Source: an uncultured Sutterella sp.
GTDB taxonomy: Bacteria > Pseudomonadota > Gammaproteobacteria > Burkholderiales > Burkholderiaceae_F
Assembly: GCA_900757865.1 (NCBI GenBank)
Contig: CAAEPH010000051.1
Coordinates: forward strand, 1 to 64,000
Direction: 5' to 3'
DNA length: 64,000 bases
Numbering within the stretch: position 1 is the stretch's first letter; every line of letters begins with the position of its first letter. The notes below the pieces were generated by a model that was given only the letters and a program-made list of their open reading frames with translations, made no database searches and was not told the DNA's origin. Made by a program: the position numbers and the translations under genes. Positions 8,772 through 16,365 of this stretch are shown here, piece after piece.

Positions 8772-10022
8772 ATGACAAACGTTCAACCCTCTCCAGCTGA
8801 CCAGAAAAGCAAACGGCTCAGCATGACCCCTCAAGAGAAACATATCAGCATGAGTTTAGCGGCCGTTTTTGCTTTACGCATGTTGGGACTGTTTTTAATC
8901 CTTCCTGTCTTTGCCGTCTACGCACGTCAACTCCCTGGTGGCGAACAAGAGTTCTATGTTGGACTCGCCCTCGGTATTTATGGGTTAACGCAATGCTTTT
9001 TGCAAATTCCTTTTGGGCTTGCCAGTGATCGACTCGGTAGAAAGCCTGTGATTATTTTTGGACTCTTACTTTTCATTGTAGGAAGCATCGTAGCTGCCCT
9101 AGCAACCAATATTTGGCTTGTGATTGCAGGACGAGCACTTCAAGGTGCCGGTGCGATCTCCGCAGCTGTCACGGCCTTCATTGGGGATGCTGTACGAGAG
9201 ACAGTGATCACCCGTGCCATGGCCATGGTTGGCGCATCCATTGGATTGACCTTTGCTCTCAGTCTTGTCGTTGCTCCGCCCCTAGCCCAATTGTGGGGAG
9301 TCCCAGGTCTTTTTTGGATGACTGCATTTTTATCTTTCTTAGCCATCATCATGGTATCTCGCTTGCGTCCTCATACCGCACAACACGATACCCAAGATTC
9401 CGAAGCTCATCGTCCTTGGCTAAAAATTGTTTTTGACCCCCAACTGTTACGACTCAATGCCGGCATCTTTTTCTTGCATGCCGCCCAAATGTCGCTTTTC
9501 GTCGTCGTTCCTCCTCGCTTGGTATCCATGGATCTCCCCGTGCTCCATCACTGGTATATCTATTTGCCCGCCGTGCTCATCGGTTTTGCCATCATGGTCA
9601 AGCCTATAATTTGGGCAGAACGCAATGCCAAAGTAGTCAAACTTCAGCGCATCTGTATTTCCCTTTTGTTCGTTGTCTTTGCTCTCTTTACCTTTTTGAT
9701 GCACTCAATTTGGGAAATTGCCTTTTTAATGACCCTCTTTTTTGCTGCTTTTAATATTTTAGAAGCCACTTTACCGAGTCTGATTTCACGTACAGCCCCC
9801 AAATCTGACAAAGGTTTCGCTCTTGGCGTATATAACACCACGCAAAGCCTTGGCCTTTTTGTGGGAGGTGCTGTTGGAGGATGGATTGCTCAACATTTTT
9901 CCGCCGAAGCTGTGTTTGTCGTTTCATCTTTTGCTATGCTTATCTGGTTCACGCTGGCTCTTGGGCAGAAAGAGCCCTTATCCAAAAAAGCTCGTGAACA
10001 CGGTGAAGCAATTCAAGTTTGA
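8772..10022 (+). CDS. MFS transporter (YajR-like drug/metabolite efflux)
   Basis: This 12-helix major facilitator protein has 416 residues. After a polar N-terminus the first helix begins near residue 27. Loop 2-3 holds the MFS motif A, GLASDRLGRKP, and helix 4-5 contains GRALQGAGAISAAVTAFIGD, typical of the H+ antiporter drug-efflux group. It sits between uvrA and ssb, the conserved betaproteobacterial location of a YajR-type transporter, and ends 22 nt before ssb. E. coli YajR has an extra C-terminal YAM domain, which this shorter protein lacks. Substrate unknown. Confidence 0.82.
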   Translation: MTNVQPSPADQKSKRLSMTPQEKHISMSLAAVFALRMLGLFLILPVFAVYARQLPGGEQEFYVGLALGIYGLTQCFLQIPFGLASDRLGRKPVIIFGLLLFIVGSIVAALATNIWLVIAGRALQGAGAISAAVTAFIGDAVRETVITRAMAMVGASIGLTFALSLVVAPPLAQLWGVPGLFWMTAFLSFLAIIMVSRLRPHTAQHDTQDSEAHRPWLKIVFDPQLLRLNAGIFFLHAAQMSLFVVVPPRLVSMDLPVLHHWYIYLPAVLIGFAIMVKPIIWAERNAKVVKLQRICISLLFVVFALFTFLMHSIWEIAFLMTLFFAAFNILEATLPSLISRTAPKSDKGFALGVYNTTQSLGLFVGGAVGGWIAQHFSAEAVFVVSSFAMLIWFTLALGQKEPLSKKAREHGEAIQV

Positions 10023-10044
10023 TTAGTTTTTTTATTGGGTTACT

Positions 10045-10530
10045 ATGGCTTCCATTAATAAGGTCATTCTCGTCGGCAATCTTGGACGTGACCCCGAGAC
10101 TCGTTACTCTTCTGATGGCAATACTGCTATCACTTCCTTAAACTTAGCCACAACTCGTCGCTACCGTAGCGCTAGCGGGGAACAAATCAGTGAAACCGAG
10201 TGGCATCGCATCACGCTTTTCGCTCGCCTGGCTGAAATCGCTAAAGAATATCTGCGGAAAGGTAGCTTGGTGTACATTGAAGGACGTCTTCGTACACGTC
10301 GCTATACGGGTAAAGATGGTATTGAACGATTTATGACAGAGGTCATTGCAGAGCAGTTGCAGTTACTCGATCGTCGCTCCACCGAACAGCACGACATCGA
10401 TGACGGCTTTGAAAGTACTCCGCGCCCAGCTCGTCCTGCAAGCACTCCTCATCATGAGCCTACGCCAGCCCCTGCGGCAGCGACTCCCTCTCAGACCATC
10501 GACGATCTAGAAGAGGATGTTCCGTTCTAA
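10045..10530 (+). CDS. ssb: Single-stranded DNA-binding protein
   Basis: SSB coats single-stranded DNA and recruits replication and repair proteins. The OB fold covers about residues 1-112, with the characteristic start [17 protein letters not shown], then [29 protein letters not shown] with its DNA-stacking aromatics. A flexible Pro/Ala-rich linker follows, and the acidic tip EEDVPF recruits partner proteins (DDIPF in E. coli). The 161-residue length is normal. It is immediately downstream of the MFS gene and ends at a strong terminator shared with the convergent macB permease gene. Confidence 0.97.
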   Translation: MASINKVILVGNLGRDPETRYSSDGNTAITSLNLATTRRYRSASGEQISETEWHRITLFARLAEIAKEYLRKGSLVYIEGRLRTRRYTGKDGIERFMTEVIAEQLQLLDRRSTEQHDIDDGFESTPRPARPASTPHHEPTPAPAAATPSQTIDDLEEDVPF

Positions 10531-10554
10531 ATCCTAGAGGTCTGTTTTTGGCCA

Positions 10555-10596
10555 AAAGCGCAAGAGCCTATCTTTAAACTCTTGCGCTTTCTTTTT
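10555..10596. terminator. Bidirectional terminator between ssb and the macB permease gene
   Basis: A perfect 12-bp stem (10555-10566 with 10579-10590) has a 12-nt loop, with T-rich sequence on the plus strand and A-rich sequence upstream. It lies between convergent genes, so it can serve both directions. Confidence 0.9.
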
Positions 10597-10603
10597 GCCG
10601 TCA

Positions 10604-11812
10604 TTACTCATGACGCACCGCTTCAATCGGATCCAGTCGTGCTGCTCGACGAGCAGGGAAGTAGCCAAAGACAACCCCAGTGAGCGCAGCCACCGAGAAC
10701 GCCAATATATTAATAAAAGGATCGAAGAGGAAAGGGACTTCCATCAAACTCGAAAGGAAAATGGATACCCCAAAAGCTAACGCTAGCCCAATAACCCCTC
10801 CTAAACCACCAAGCACTAGAGACTCTATAAGAAATTGCAATTGAACTTCTCGTGCTAATGCACCAATCGCCAATCGAATCCCTATTTCTCGCGTACGCTC
10901 AGTCACTGACACCAACATAATATTCATGATGCCTATGCCACCGACTAGCAAACTCACACCAGCCACAGCAGCCAAAAGAGTGGTCATAATTTTCGTGGTT
11001 GATGCCACCTTGGCCGCAATCTCTGCTGTATCAAGAATCTGAAAGTTATCATCATCGCCGTCAGATAACTTTCGGCGTTCTCTTAAAAGCTCTGTCACTG
11101 CTGTTTTTAACCGCTCACGATCTGACAGGGGGTTAATCGAGAGCAACAGAGCACCCACTTTTGTGGACCCTAACAGTCGGCGTTGAACCGTGGTAATGGG
11201 CATAACCATCAAGTCGTCTTGATCGCCCCCCATTGCGGCTGTTCCTTTGGTTTTCAGTAATCCAATCACTCGGCAGGAAAAACCTCCCGTACGTATCGTT
11301 TGACCAATGACAGGTGCGTGTTCTCCAAAGAGCTCTTTTTGAATCGTGCTACCAATCACACAAACTGCAGCTCCAGACAGGATCTCTCCAGCCTCAAAAT
11401 AACGTCCTTGAGCCAACTCTCGGTTATCAATAGAAAAATAATTATTGTTAGTCCCCACCACGCTCGTTTGCCAATTCCGACCATTGCCGATGACAGTCAA
11501 CGTTTTCGCAGCTTGAGGTGCCACAGCAGTAATACCTGCAATCTGTCCTGTAATGGCTTCTGCATCAGCCATTTTAAAGTCTGGGGCCCCCACAGCTTGC
11601 CCAGGCCCCAATCGCAAACCAGGTCGAACCATTAGTTGGTTATTTCCAAAGGACTCAATTTGCATGCGGATAGCCTTAGAGGCTCCGTTGCCTACAGTTA
11701 CCATCGTAATCACGGCAGCCACGCCAATCACAATACCCAGCACCGTCAACAAACTCCGCATAGGATTGCGAAAAATTTGGCGTAAAGCCAACAAGAAGGC
11801 ATTCCCAATCAT
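10604..11812 (-). CDS. macB: MacB-type ABC transporter permease subunit
   Basis: This is the membrane half of a MacB-like mechanotransmission exporter, 402 residues. It has the FtsX/MacB layout: one N-terminal helix (FRNPMRSLLTVLGIVIGVAAVI), a large periplasmic domain (about 45-270), then three C-terminal helices. MacB signatures GGIGIMNIMLVSVTERTREIG and the ending ARLDPIEAVRHE are clear. In E. coli the ATPase and permease are one chain; here they are separate genes overlapping by 4 nt (ATGA). It is the last gene of a four-gene unit with the ATPase, MacA and an outer-membrane factor. Likely cargo is peptides, siderophores or macrolide-like compounds. Confidence 0.9.
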   Translation of the reverse strand: MIGNAFLLALRQIFRNPMRSLLTVLGIVIGVAAVITMVTVGNGASKAIRMQIESFGNNQLMVRPGLRLGPGQAVGAPDFKMADAEAITGQIAGITAVAPQAAKTLTVIGNGRNWQTSVVGTNNNYFSIDNRELAQGRYFEAGEILSGAAVCVIGSTIQKELFGEHAPVIGQTIRTGGFSCRVIGLLKTKGTAAMGGDQDDLMVMPITTVQRRLLGSTKVGALLLSINPLSDRERLKTAVTELLRERRKLSDGDDDNFQILDTAEIAAKVASTTKIMTTLLAAVAGVSLLVGGIGIMNIMLVSVTERTREIGIRLAIGALAREVQLQFLIESLVLGGLGGVIGLALAFGVSIFLSSLMEVPFLFDPFINILAFSVAALTGVVFGYFPARRAARLDPIEAVRHE

Positions 11813-12513
11813 AACTGCACTCCTCGATCATCCAACTCTATACGCCCATCACGGAACCGTACGTGCCGATGTGCATATTTCGCCATATCGGGCTCATGTG
11901 TAACCAACACTACAGTTATGCCATCTTCTGCATTTAGGGCAGAAAGCAACTCCATAATTTCGATACTTCTCGCCGTATCCAAACTGCCCGTTGGCTCATC
12001 GGCAAGGAGTAACCTTGGCTTCGTCACAATCGCTCTAGCAATGGCTACACGCTGCTGTTGCCCCCCTGACAAAGCCGCTGGCGTATGGTCTTCCCAAGAC
12101 AGTAAACCCACCCTATCCAAAGCCTGCCGAGCCAATGCTCGACGCTCTGCTTTGGGCAGTCCACGGTAAAGAAGGGGCAACTCGACATTTTCGAGAGCGG
12201 TTGTTCGCGCTAGTAAATTAAACCCCTGGAAAACAAAACCAAGGTACTGCCTGCGCAATAGTGCTCGCTGATCCCCCGATAGGGATTCCACATGAATACC
12301 ATTAAACTCGTACACGCCACTCGTAGGACGATCTAGAGCACCAATGATATTCATCATTGTCGACTTTCCCGACCCCGAAGGGCCCATAATAGCGACGAAC
12401 TCGCCCTCATCGATCGAAAGGGAAACGTCTTTAAGTGCTTCAAAAGACGCTTCGGCCGTTCCATACCGCTTTCGAATATGTTCAAGACGTATTAGATGAG
12501 ATCCATCAGGCAT
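11809..12513 (-). CDS. MacB-type ABC transporter ATPase subunit
   Basis: This 234-residue cytoplasmic ATPase powers the MacAB-like exporter. It has Walker [11 protein letters not shown]-loop FVFQGFNLL, signature LSGGQQQR, Walker B LLLADEPTG and the switch His in VTHEP. It belongs to the LolD/MacB/FtsE group. An upstream in-frame extension to 12546 would run into macA. The ATG at 12513 is 4 nt from the macA stop and follows GGGAG, so it is preferred. Its end overlaps the permease start by 4 nt, indicating coupled synthesis of the two halves. Confidence 0.92.
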   Translation of the reverse strand: MPDGSHLIRLEHIRKRYGTAEASFEALKDVSLSIDEGEFVAIMGPSGSGKSTMMNIIGALDRPTSGVYEFNGIHVESLSGDQRALLRRQYLGFVFQGFNLLARTTALENVELPLLYRGLPKAERRALARQALDRVGLLSWEDHTPAALSGGQQQRVAIARAIVTKPRLLLADEPTGSLDTARSIEIMELLSALNAEDGITVVLVTHEPDMAKYAHRHVRFRDGRIELDDRGVQL

Positions 12514-12517
12514 GCGA

Positions 12518-13786
12518 TCAGTCTCCCGCTTTACGTTGCTGATCAATAATCACTTGATCTGTTTCACGAATCTCTCCTTTGAGGATCTCTGTGTGATTAC
12601 CATCGGTCAATCCTGTGGTCACCGTAAGCTTCAGAGGTTTCCCATCGCGTAATACGTAGAGCTCTCGTTGAGTTTCACCGTGAATAACCACGTCCTTCAC
12701 GGTTTTATTTACTGTTGTTCGATGAGGTGGTCCTGCTTGAATCACGGGCTTTTTCGTCGCGGCTTTCGTGCTCGGCACAAATCTAAAGGCAGAGTTGGGG
12801 ACTAACAACACCCCATCACGCTTTGCTGTTTCAATGGTTGCTGAGGCGGTCATGCCAGGTCGCAATAAATGCTGAGAATTATCCACCGTCATGTAAGCGG
12901 TATAAGTCACCACATTTTCATTGGTTGCCGAACCGTAAGCAACCTTGGTAAGGGTTGCTGGGAAATGCTGATTAGGGAAAGCACTCACTGTGAAATAAAC
13001 CGGATCACCCTCTTTGACAACGCCTATATCGGCTTCATCCACTAACACTTGCAATTCCAATTTGCTCAAATCCGTGGCTAATGTCAACAACTGAACTGCC
13101 TGTAATGAAGCCGCAACCGCCAAACCAGGTTCAACGGTTCTTGTTAAGACCACACCGTCAATCGGTGACGCGATACGAGCTTTTGACAAGTCAGTCTCTG
13201 CCGTTGTCAAGGTGGCCTCTGCACTCATAATATTGGCCTCTGCCACCGCCACACTTGCCTTATTAACATCCACCTTGGCTTGCTGTTGATCCAGTTCTGT
13301 CTGTGAGGGGGACAAGCCACCTGACCGTTTGTGCAAATCTAGCATTCGCTTGTGGGTAATCTGACTTTCCTTAAGATTGGCAACGCTTTCCTGTCGCTGA
13401 GCCTGGGCGCTCTGTAAGGTCGCTTTTGCGCTCTGCACTTTAGCCTTCAAACTTCTCGTATCTAAATCGATCAAGGGATCTCCCACTTTAACAGGTGAGT
13501 TCACATCCACATAGACCTTTCGAACAATTCCTGAAAGTTCGGAGCCCACCGAAACAGTCCGCGTTGGTTGCAAAGTGCCATCTGCCGTCACAGTCACATT
13601 CAGTGAACCCAAAGTAGCTGGCTCGGTTATATAGTGGAGATCCTGTTGTGCATTTTGTGCCTTCCAATAGTACCACCCACCAGTTGCCAAACCTACTGCT
13701 ACCACAATGCCTAAGGTTTTGACATACCATGGACGAGAATGGGTTTGAAGAAAATCGGGCTTATCGTTTGTACTCTTTTGAGACAT
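12518..13786 (-). CDS. macA: MacA-like periplasmic adaptor (membrane fusion protein)
   Basis: The adaptor links the inner-membrane ABC exporter to an outer-membrane channel. An N-terminal signal anchor (TLGIVVAVGLATGGWYYW, about residues 23-40) precedes a barrel-sandwich half (VGSELSGIVRKVYVD), a coiled-coil hairpin of about 100 residues rich in Ala/Gln (AKATLQSAQAQRQESVAN onward), and the returning lipoyl half SPIDGVVLTRTVEPG. The C-terminal membrane-proximal domain contains LRDGKPLKLTVTTGL. The ATG at 13786 follows AAGGA with 7 nt spacing; a longer frame to 13834 overlaps the outer-membrane gene. Length 422 residues (E. coli MacA 371). Confidence 0.91.
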   Translation of the reverse strand: MSQKSTNDKPDFLQTHSRPWYVKTLGIVVAVGLATGGWYYWKAQNAQQDLHYITEPATLGSLNVTVTADGTLQPTRTVSVGSELSGIVRKVYVDVNSPVKVGDPLIDLDTRSLKAKVQSAKATLQSAQAQRQESVANLKESQITHKRMLDLHKRSGGLSPSQTELDQQQAKVDVNKASVAVAEANIMSAEATLTTAETDLSKARIASPIDGVVLTRTVEPGLAVAASLQAVQLLTLATDLSKLELQVLVDEADIGVVKEGDPVYFTVSAFPNQHFPATLTKVAYGSATNENVVTYTAYMTVDNSQHLLRPGMTASATIETAKRDGVLLVPNSAFRFVPSTKAATKKPVIQAGPPHRTTVNKTVKDVVIHGETQRELYVLRDGKPLKLTVTTGLTDGNHTEILKGEIRETDQVIIDQQRKAGD

Positions 13787-13809
13787 AGTCTGTCCTTCTT
13801 GTTTATCGC

Positions 13810-15207
13810 TTACTGCAACTGACGCGTGGTCCATGGACCACCTAAAACACGATACAGGGTGACATAAGCATTGCTGACTGCCGCACGATTATCCAAGGCG
13901 TTTTCTTGAGCACTAAAATAGTTACGCTCTGCTTCGAGTAGACTTAAGTAATCCCCCAATCCAGCTTGATAACTATCACGCGAGAGTTGGTATGCTTTCT
14001 GTGCGTGCTCTTGGGCCTGTTGAAGAAGAGGAATATTTTGTTCCGTTGTCTGCACAGTCAATAACGCATTGCCCGTCTCCTCTAGCGCGCTTACTAAGGT
14101 ATCTCGATAGGACGCCTGAGCCTGTGCTAATTGCGCTTTCGCCTGATCGGAGGCTGCTGACAATGTGCCCCAATTAAGCACCGGGAGCGACATCGCTGCC
14201 ACAAGAGCCCCCACCCCCGTTCCCGAAGCTCCTAAAGCACTCACCGTGGCTGCTTGTGTTCCGATGGAACCCGTAATCTGTAAACTCGGAAAAAAATCTT
14301 TTTGAGCTGCCTCCAGTGTTTTGGCTCTAGCGTATAGCGTCTCGATAGCACTACGGATATCGGGACGCCTCATTAACACCTCCGCAGGAATAGCTACCGC
14401 CAAATGAGCTTTAGGACTTGGCAGATCTGTCCCTTCTCCAAGATGGAGCTCATCGCTGGGAATCGCTAGCAATCTCGCTAACGCCAATTTGTATTGCCCT
14501 AAACTTTGCTGAAGCTTTACCAAACGAACTTTGGCGTTCTCTACTTGCACCTGAGCTGTTTCCACACTAGCTTGATCTCCTAAACCAGCCTGCGATTTCC
14601 AGGCGGCTAGATGAGCCGTTTCTTGGTAATTCTGTAGCTCTTTCTCGAGCAACTGAAGTTTCAGCTGAGCAGCTCGAAAATTGACATAGGCCGTAACCAC
14701 CTCAGCAACCATTTGGTCCTTCACTTGCTCCAGTGCCCATGCTTTGGCTAGCTCCTCAAACAGCGCAGCGTCATATCGCGTGTATTGTGCCCCGGCTAAA
14801 TTAGCCTCCCATGCAGCACTCATTCCCGCTTTATAGGTCGACAATGTCACACCGGATGTGCGGTTTTTTCCGGCTGACGCATCGACGCTAAAAGAAGGCC
14901 ATAAAACCGAATTTGCGCTGCGGACAGCTGCCCGAGCTATTTGCAGTGAGGCCAAGGCTTCTTCAACCTTGGGCGAGTTCTGTAAAACTTTCTCTACAAA
15001 TGTATCGATCTGAGGATCGTTCCACTGTGCCCAAAAGACCTCTGGCGCTACAGTATTTTTTTCTTCTAGAATAGTTTCCCACTGTTGAGGCAAGACGCTG
15101 TCAGCCGTTGTTTGAACATCGGGAGGTGAAATCGCACAACCACCGAGAACAATGCAACAACTTCCCATTAGAAACTTCTTCCAGACATCCACAGCATTTC
15201 GTCTCAT
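13810..15207 (-). CDS. NodT-family outer-membrane efflux lipoprotein
   Basis: This is a TolC-type outer-membrane channel that completes the MacAB-like tripartite exporter. It begins with a lipoprotein signal whose lipobox LGGC places the acylated cysteine at residue 24. The body shows the two internally repeated OEP domains, with long helical segments such as LQIARAAVRSANSVLWPSF and the mirrored YARAKTLEAAQKDFFPSL, and the motif RRPDIRSAIETL typical of the family. Length is 465 residues. AAAGGA precedes the ATG. It is first in the unit NodT-macA-ATPase-permease and divergent from an atypical response regulator, its most likely local regulator. Confidence 0.92.
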   Translation of the reverse strand: MRRNAVDVWKKFLMGSCCIVLGGCAISPPDVQTTADSVLPQQWETILEEKNTVAPEVFWAQWNDPQIDTFVEKVLQNSPKVEEALASLQIARAAVRSANSVLWPSFSVDASAGKNRTSGVTLSTYKAGMSAAWEANLAGAQYTRYDAALFEELAKAWALEQVKDQMVAEVVTAYVNFRAAQLKLQLLEKELQNYQETAHLAAWKSQAGLGDQASVETAQVQVENAKVRLVKLQQSLGQYKLALARLLAIPSDELHLGEGTDLPSPKAHLAVAIPAEVLMRRPDIRSAIETLYARAKTLEAAQKDFFPSLQITGSIGTQAATVSALGASGTGVGALVAAMSLPVLNWGTLSAASDQAKAQLAQAQASYRDTLVSALEETGNALLTVQTTEQNIPLLQQAQEHAQKAYQLSRDSYQAGLGDYLSLLEAERNYFSAQENALDNRAAVSNAYVTLYRVLGGPWTTRQLQ

Positions 15208-15398
15208 TGTTCATCCTTTTCTTATCCTATTGCAGCGATGCAAAGGGGCACCGCCTTGATGGATTATTACGTTTTGCTAGACAAGCTTCATCCCATTTGT
15301 AAGACTTCAAAAAGGATGACCCAGTTTGAACCCACAGAACCCTTCAGTTTGTTAATATCACCATTATTTTTGTTTTAAATCATAAAATTTGTTCATTT

Positions 15399-16112
15399 AT
15401 GTTCAAACATCCTCGCCCGGTACTAGTCATTGACAACGACCTCGAGTTTTTGGCGTTGATCGTCGATTTCTTAGTGCTCGAGGGATTTCACCCGTATTTC
15501 GCTTCCACTTTTCAACAGGCTACAACCGTTTTAGAGTCAACTGAAGTGGATGCCATCGTCTGTCGAGAAGATTTGCCTGAAGGGAAAACGCTAGATTGGC
15601 TAGCAGAGCTCACTCAAAACTCACAAACTCCTCTGCAAAACCTCCCCATCCTTTTCCTGCTCACAAACCCCAGTAACAAGACCAATGTTGTGCCTAAGGA
15701 AAAGTACAACATTAGCAAAGCTTATCAACAGCCTTGGTCATTAAAAAACATTGCGCAAGACCTGCGACAAATGTTGTCGAAAACACAGACTGGTGTGACT
15801 CTTATCGCGAATCGCGAAGTGGGTCCCATCTGTATGGACTTGGTTAAGCGCCAATTACGCATCAACGGTAAGCTCGTCCCAGTGACGAATACAGAGTTCA
15901 CCATTCTGGAAGTTCTGATCAACAAGGTAGGCGTCGCTGTTCCTAAAGACGAAATTTATCAAAAGGTGCTTGGACGCTCTATGCACCGTTCAGAGCGCTC
16001 GATCGATGTCCATATCTCTGCGTTGCGACATAAAATCCAGACTGTCGATAGCGAAATCACAATTTCAGGTATTCGTCGTGTAGGTTATCGATTAATCATT
16101 AAACAAAGCTGA
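15399..16112 (+). CDS. OmpR/PhoB-type regulator with degenerate receiver domain
   Basis: This 237-residue DNA-binding protein has a receiver-like N-terminal domain (about 7-125) and a winged-helix C-terminal domain (about 140-235). The winged helix is intact: VTNTEFTILEVL, the recognition-helix region RSERSIDVHISALRHKI, and the wing GIRRVGYRL. The receiver keeps an acidic pair at the first strand (IDND, residues 11-14), but the phospho-acceptor position in AIVCREDLPEG is Arg56, and the usual Lys before the final Pro is Gln (YQQP). It therefore probably works without phosphorylation. No histidine kinase is nearby. It is divergent from the exporter operon, which suggests it controls those genes. 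A terminator follows. Confidence 0.86.
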   Translation: MFKHPRPVLVIDNDLEFLALIVDFLVLEGFHPYFASTFQQATTVLESTEVDAIVCREDLPEGKTLDWLAELTQNSQTPLQNLPILFLLTNPSNKTNVVPKEKYNISKAYQQPWSLKNIAQDLRQMLSKTQTGVTLIANREVGPICMDLVKRQLRINGKLVPVTNTEFTILEVLINKVGVAVPKDEIYQKVLGRSMHRSERSIDVHISALRHKIQTVDSEITISGIRRVGYRLIIKQS

Positions 16113-16144
16113 TTTCATCCGCTCAGCGACAACCCCATTAAAGC

Positions 16145-16187
16145 AAAAGCCCAGTTCTGTTTTTCGCAAAAACTGGGCTTTTTATTT
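16145..16187 (+). terminator. Terminator after the atypical response regulator gene
   Basis: A perfect 12-bp stem (16145-16156 with 16171-16182) with a 14-nt loop is followed by an AT-rich T run. It ends the regulator transcript about 33 nt after its stop. Confidence 0.88.
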
Positions 16188-16320
16188 ATTCACATCGTTT
16201 TAGTTTCCTCTTTTTCAGCATGTTTTGCAAGAGTGTTTTGACATAAAGGCAATCTAAGTCAAAGAGAGTCGGCTTTCTTCTCAACCAATGGTTGTAGAGA
16301 GGCACAATAGAACTCATACG

Positions 16321-16338
16321 ATTAGGTAAGAACCTAAT
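16321..16338 (+). repeat. Inverted repeat upstream of the EF-G-like gene
   Basis: ATTAGGT (16321-16327) and ACCTAAT (16332-16338) form a perfect 7-bp stem with a 4-nt loop, 27 nt upstream of the start codon and just before the GAGGGG ribosome-binding site. It could be a 5'-leader hairpin or an operator. A TTGACA at 16238-16243 lies upstream, but no good -10 is placed for it. Confidence 0.5.
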
Positions 16339-16365
16339 GAAGCTTTTTTCATTGAGGGGAACGCT

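Noticed and set aside
16186..16194. Exact TTATTCACA DnaA box after the response regulator terminator
   Set aside because: A single 9-mer of this degeneracy is expected by chance in 64 kb, and no others are close.
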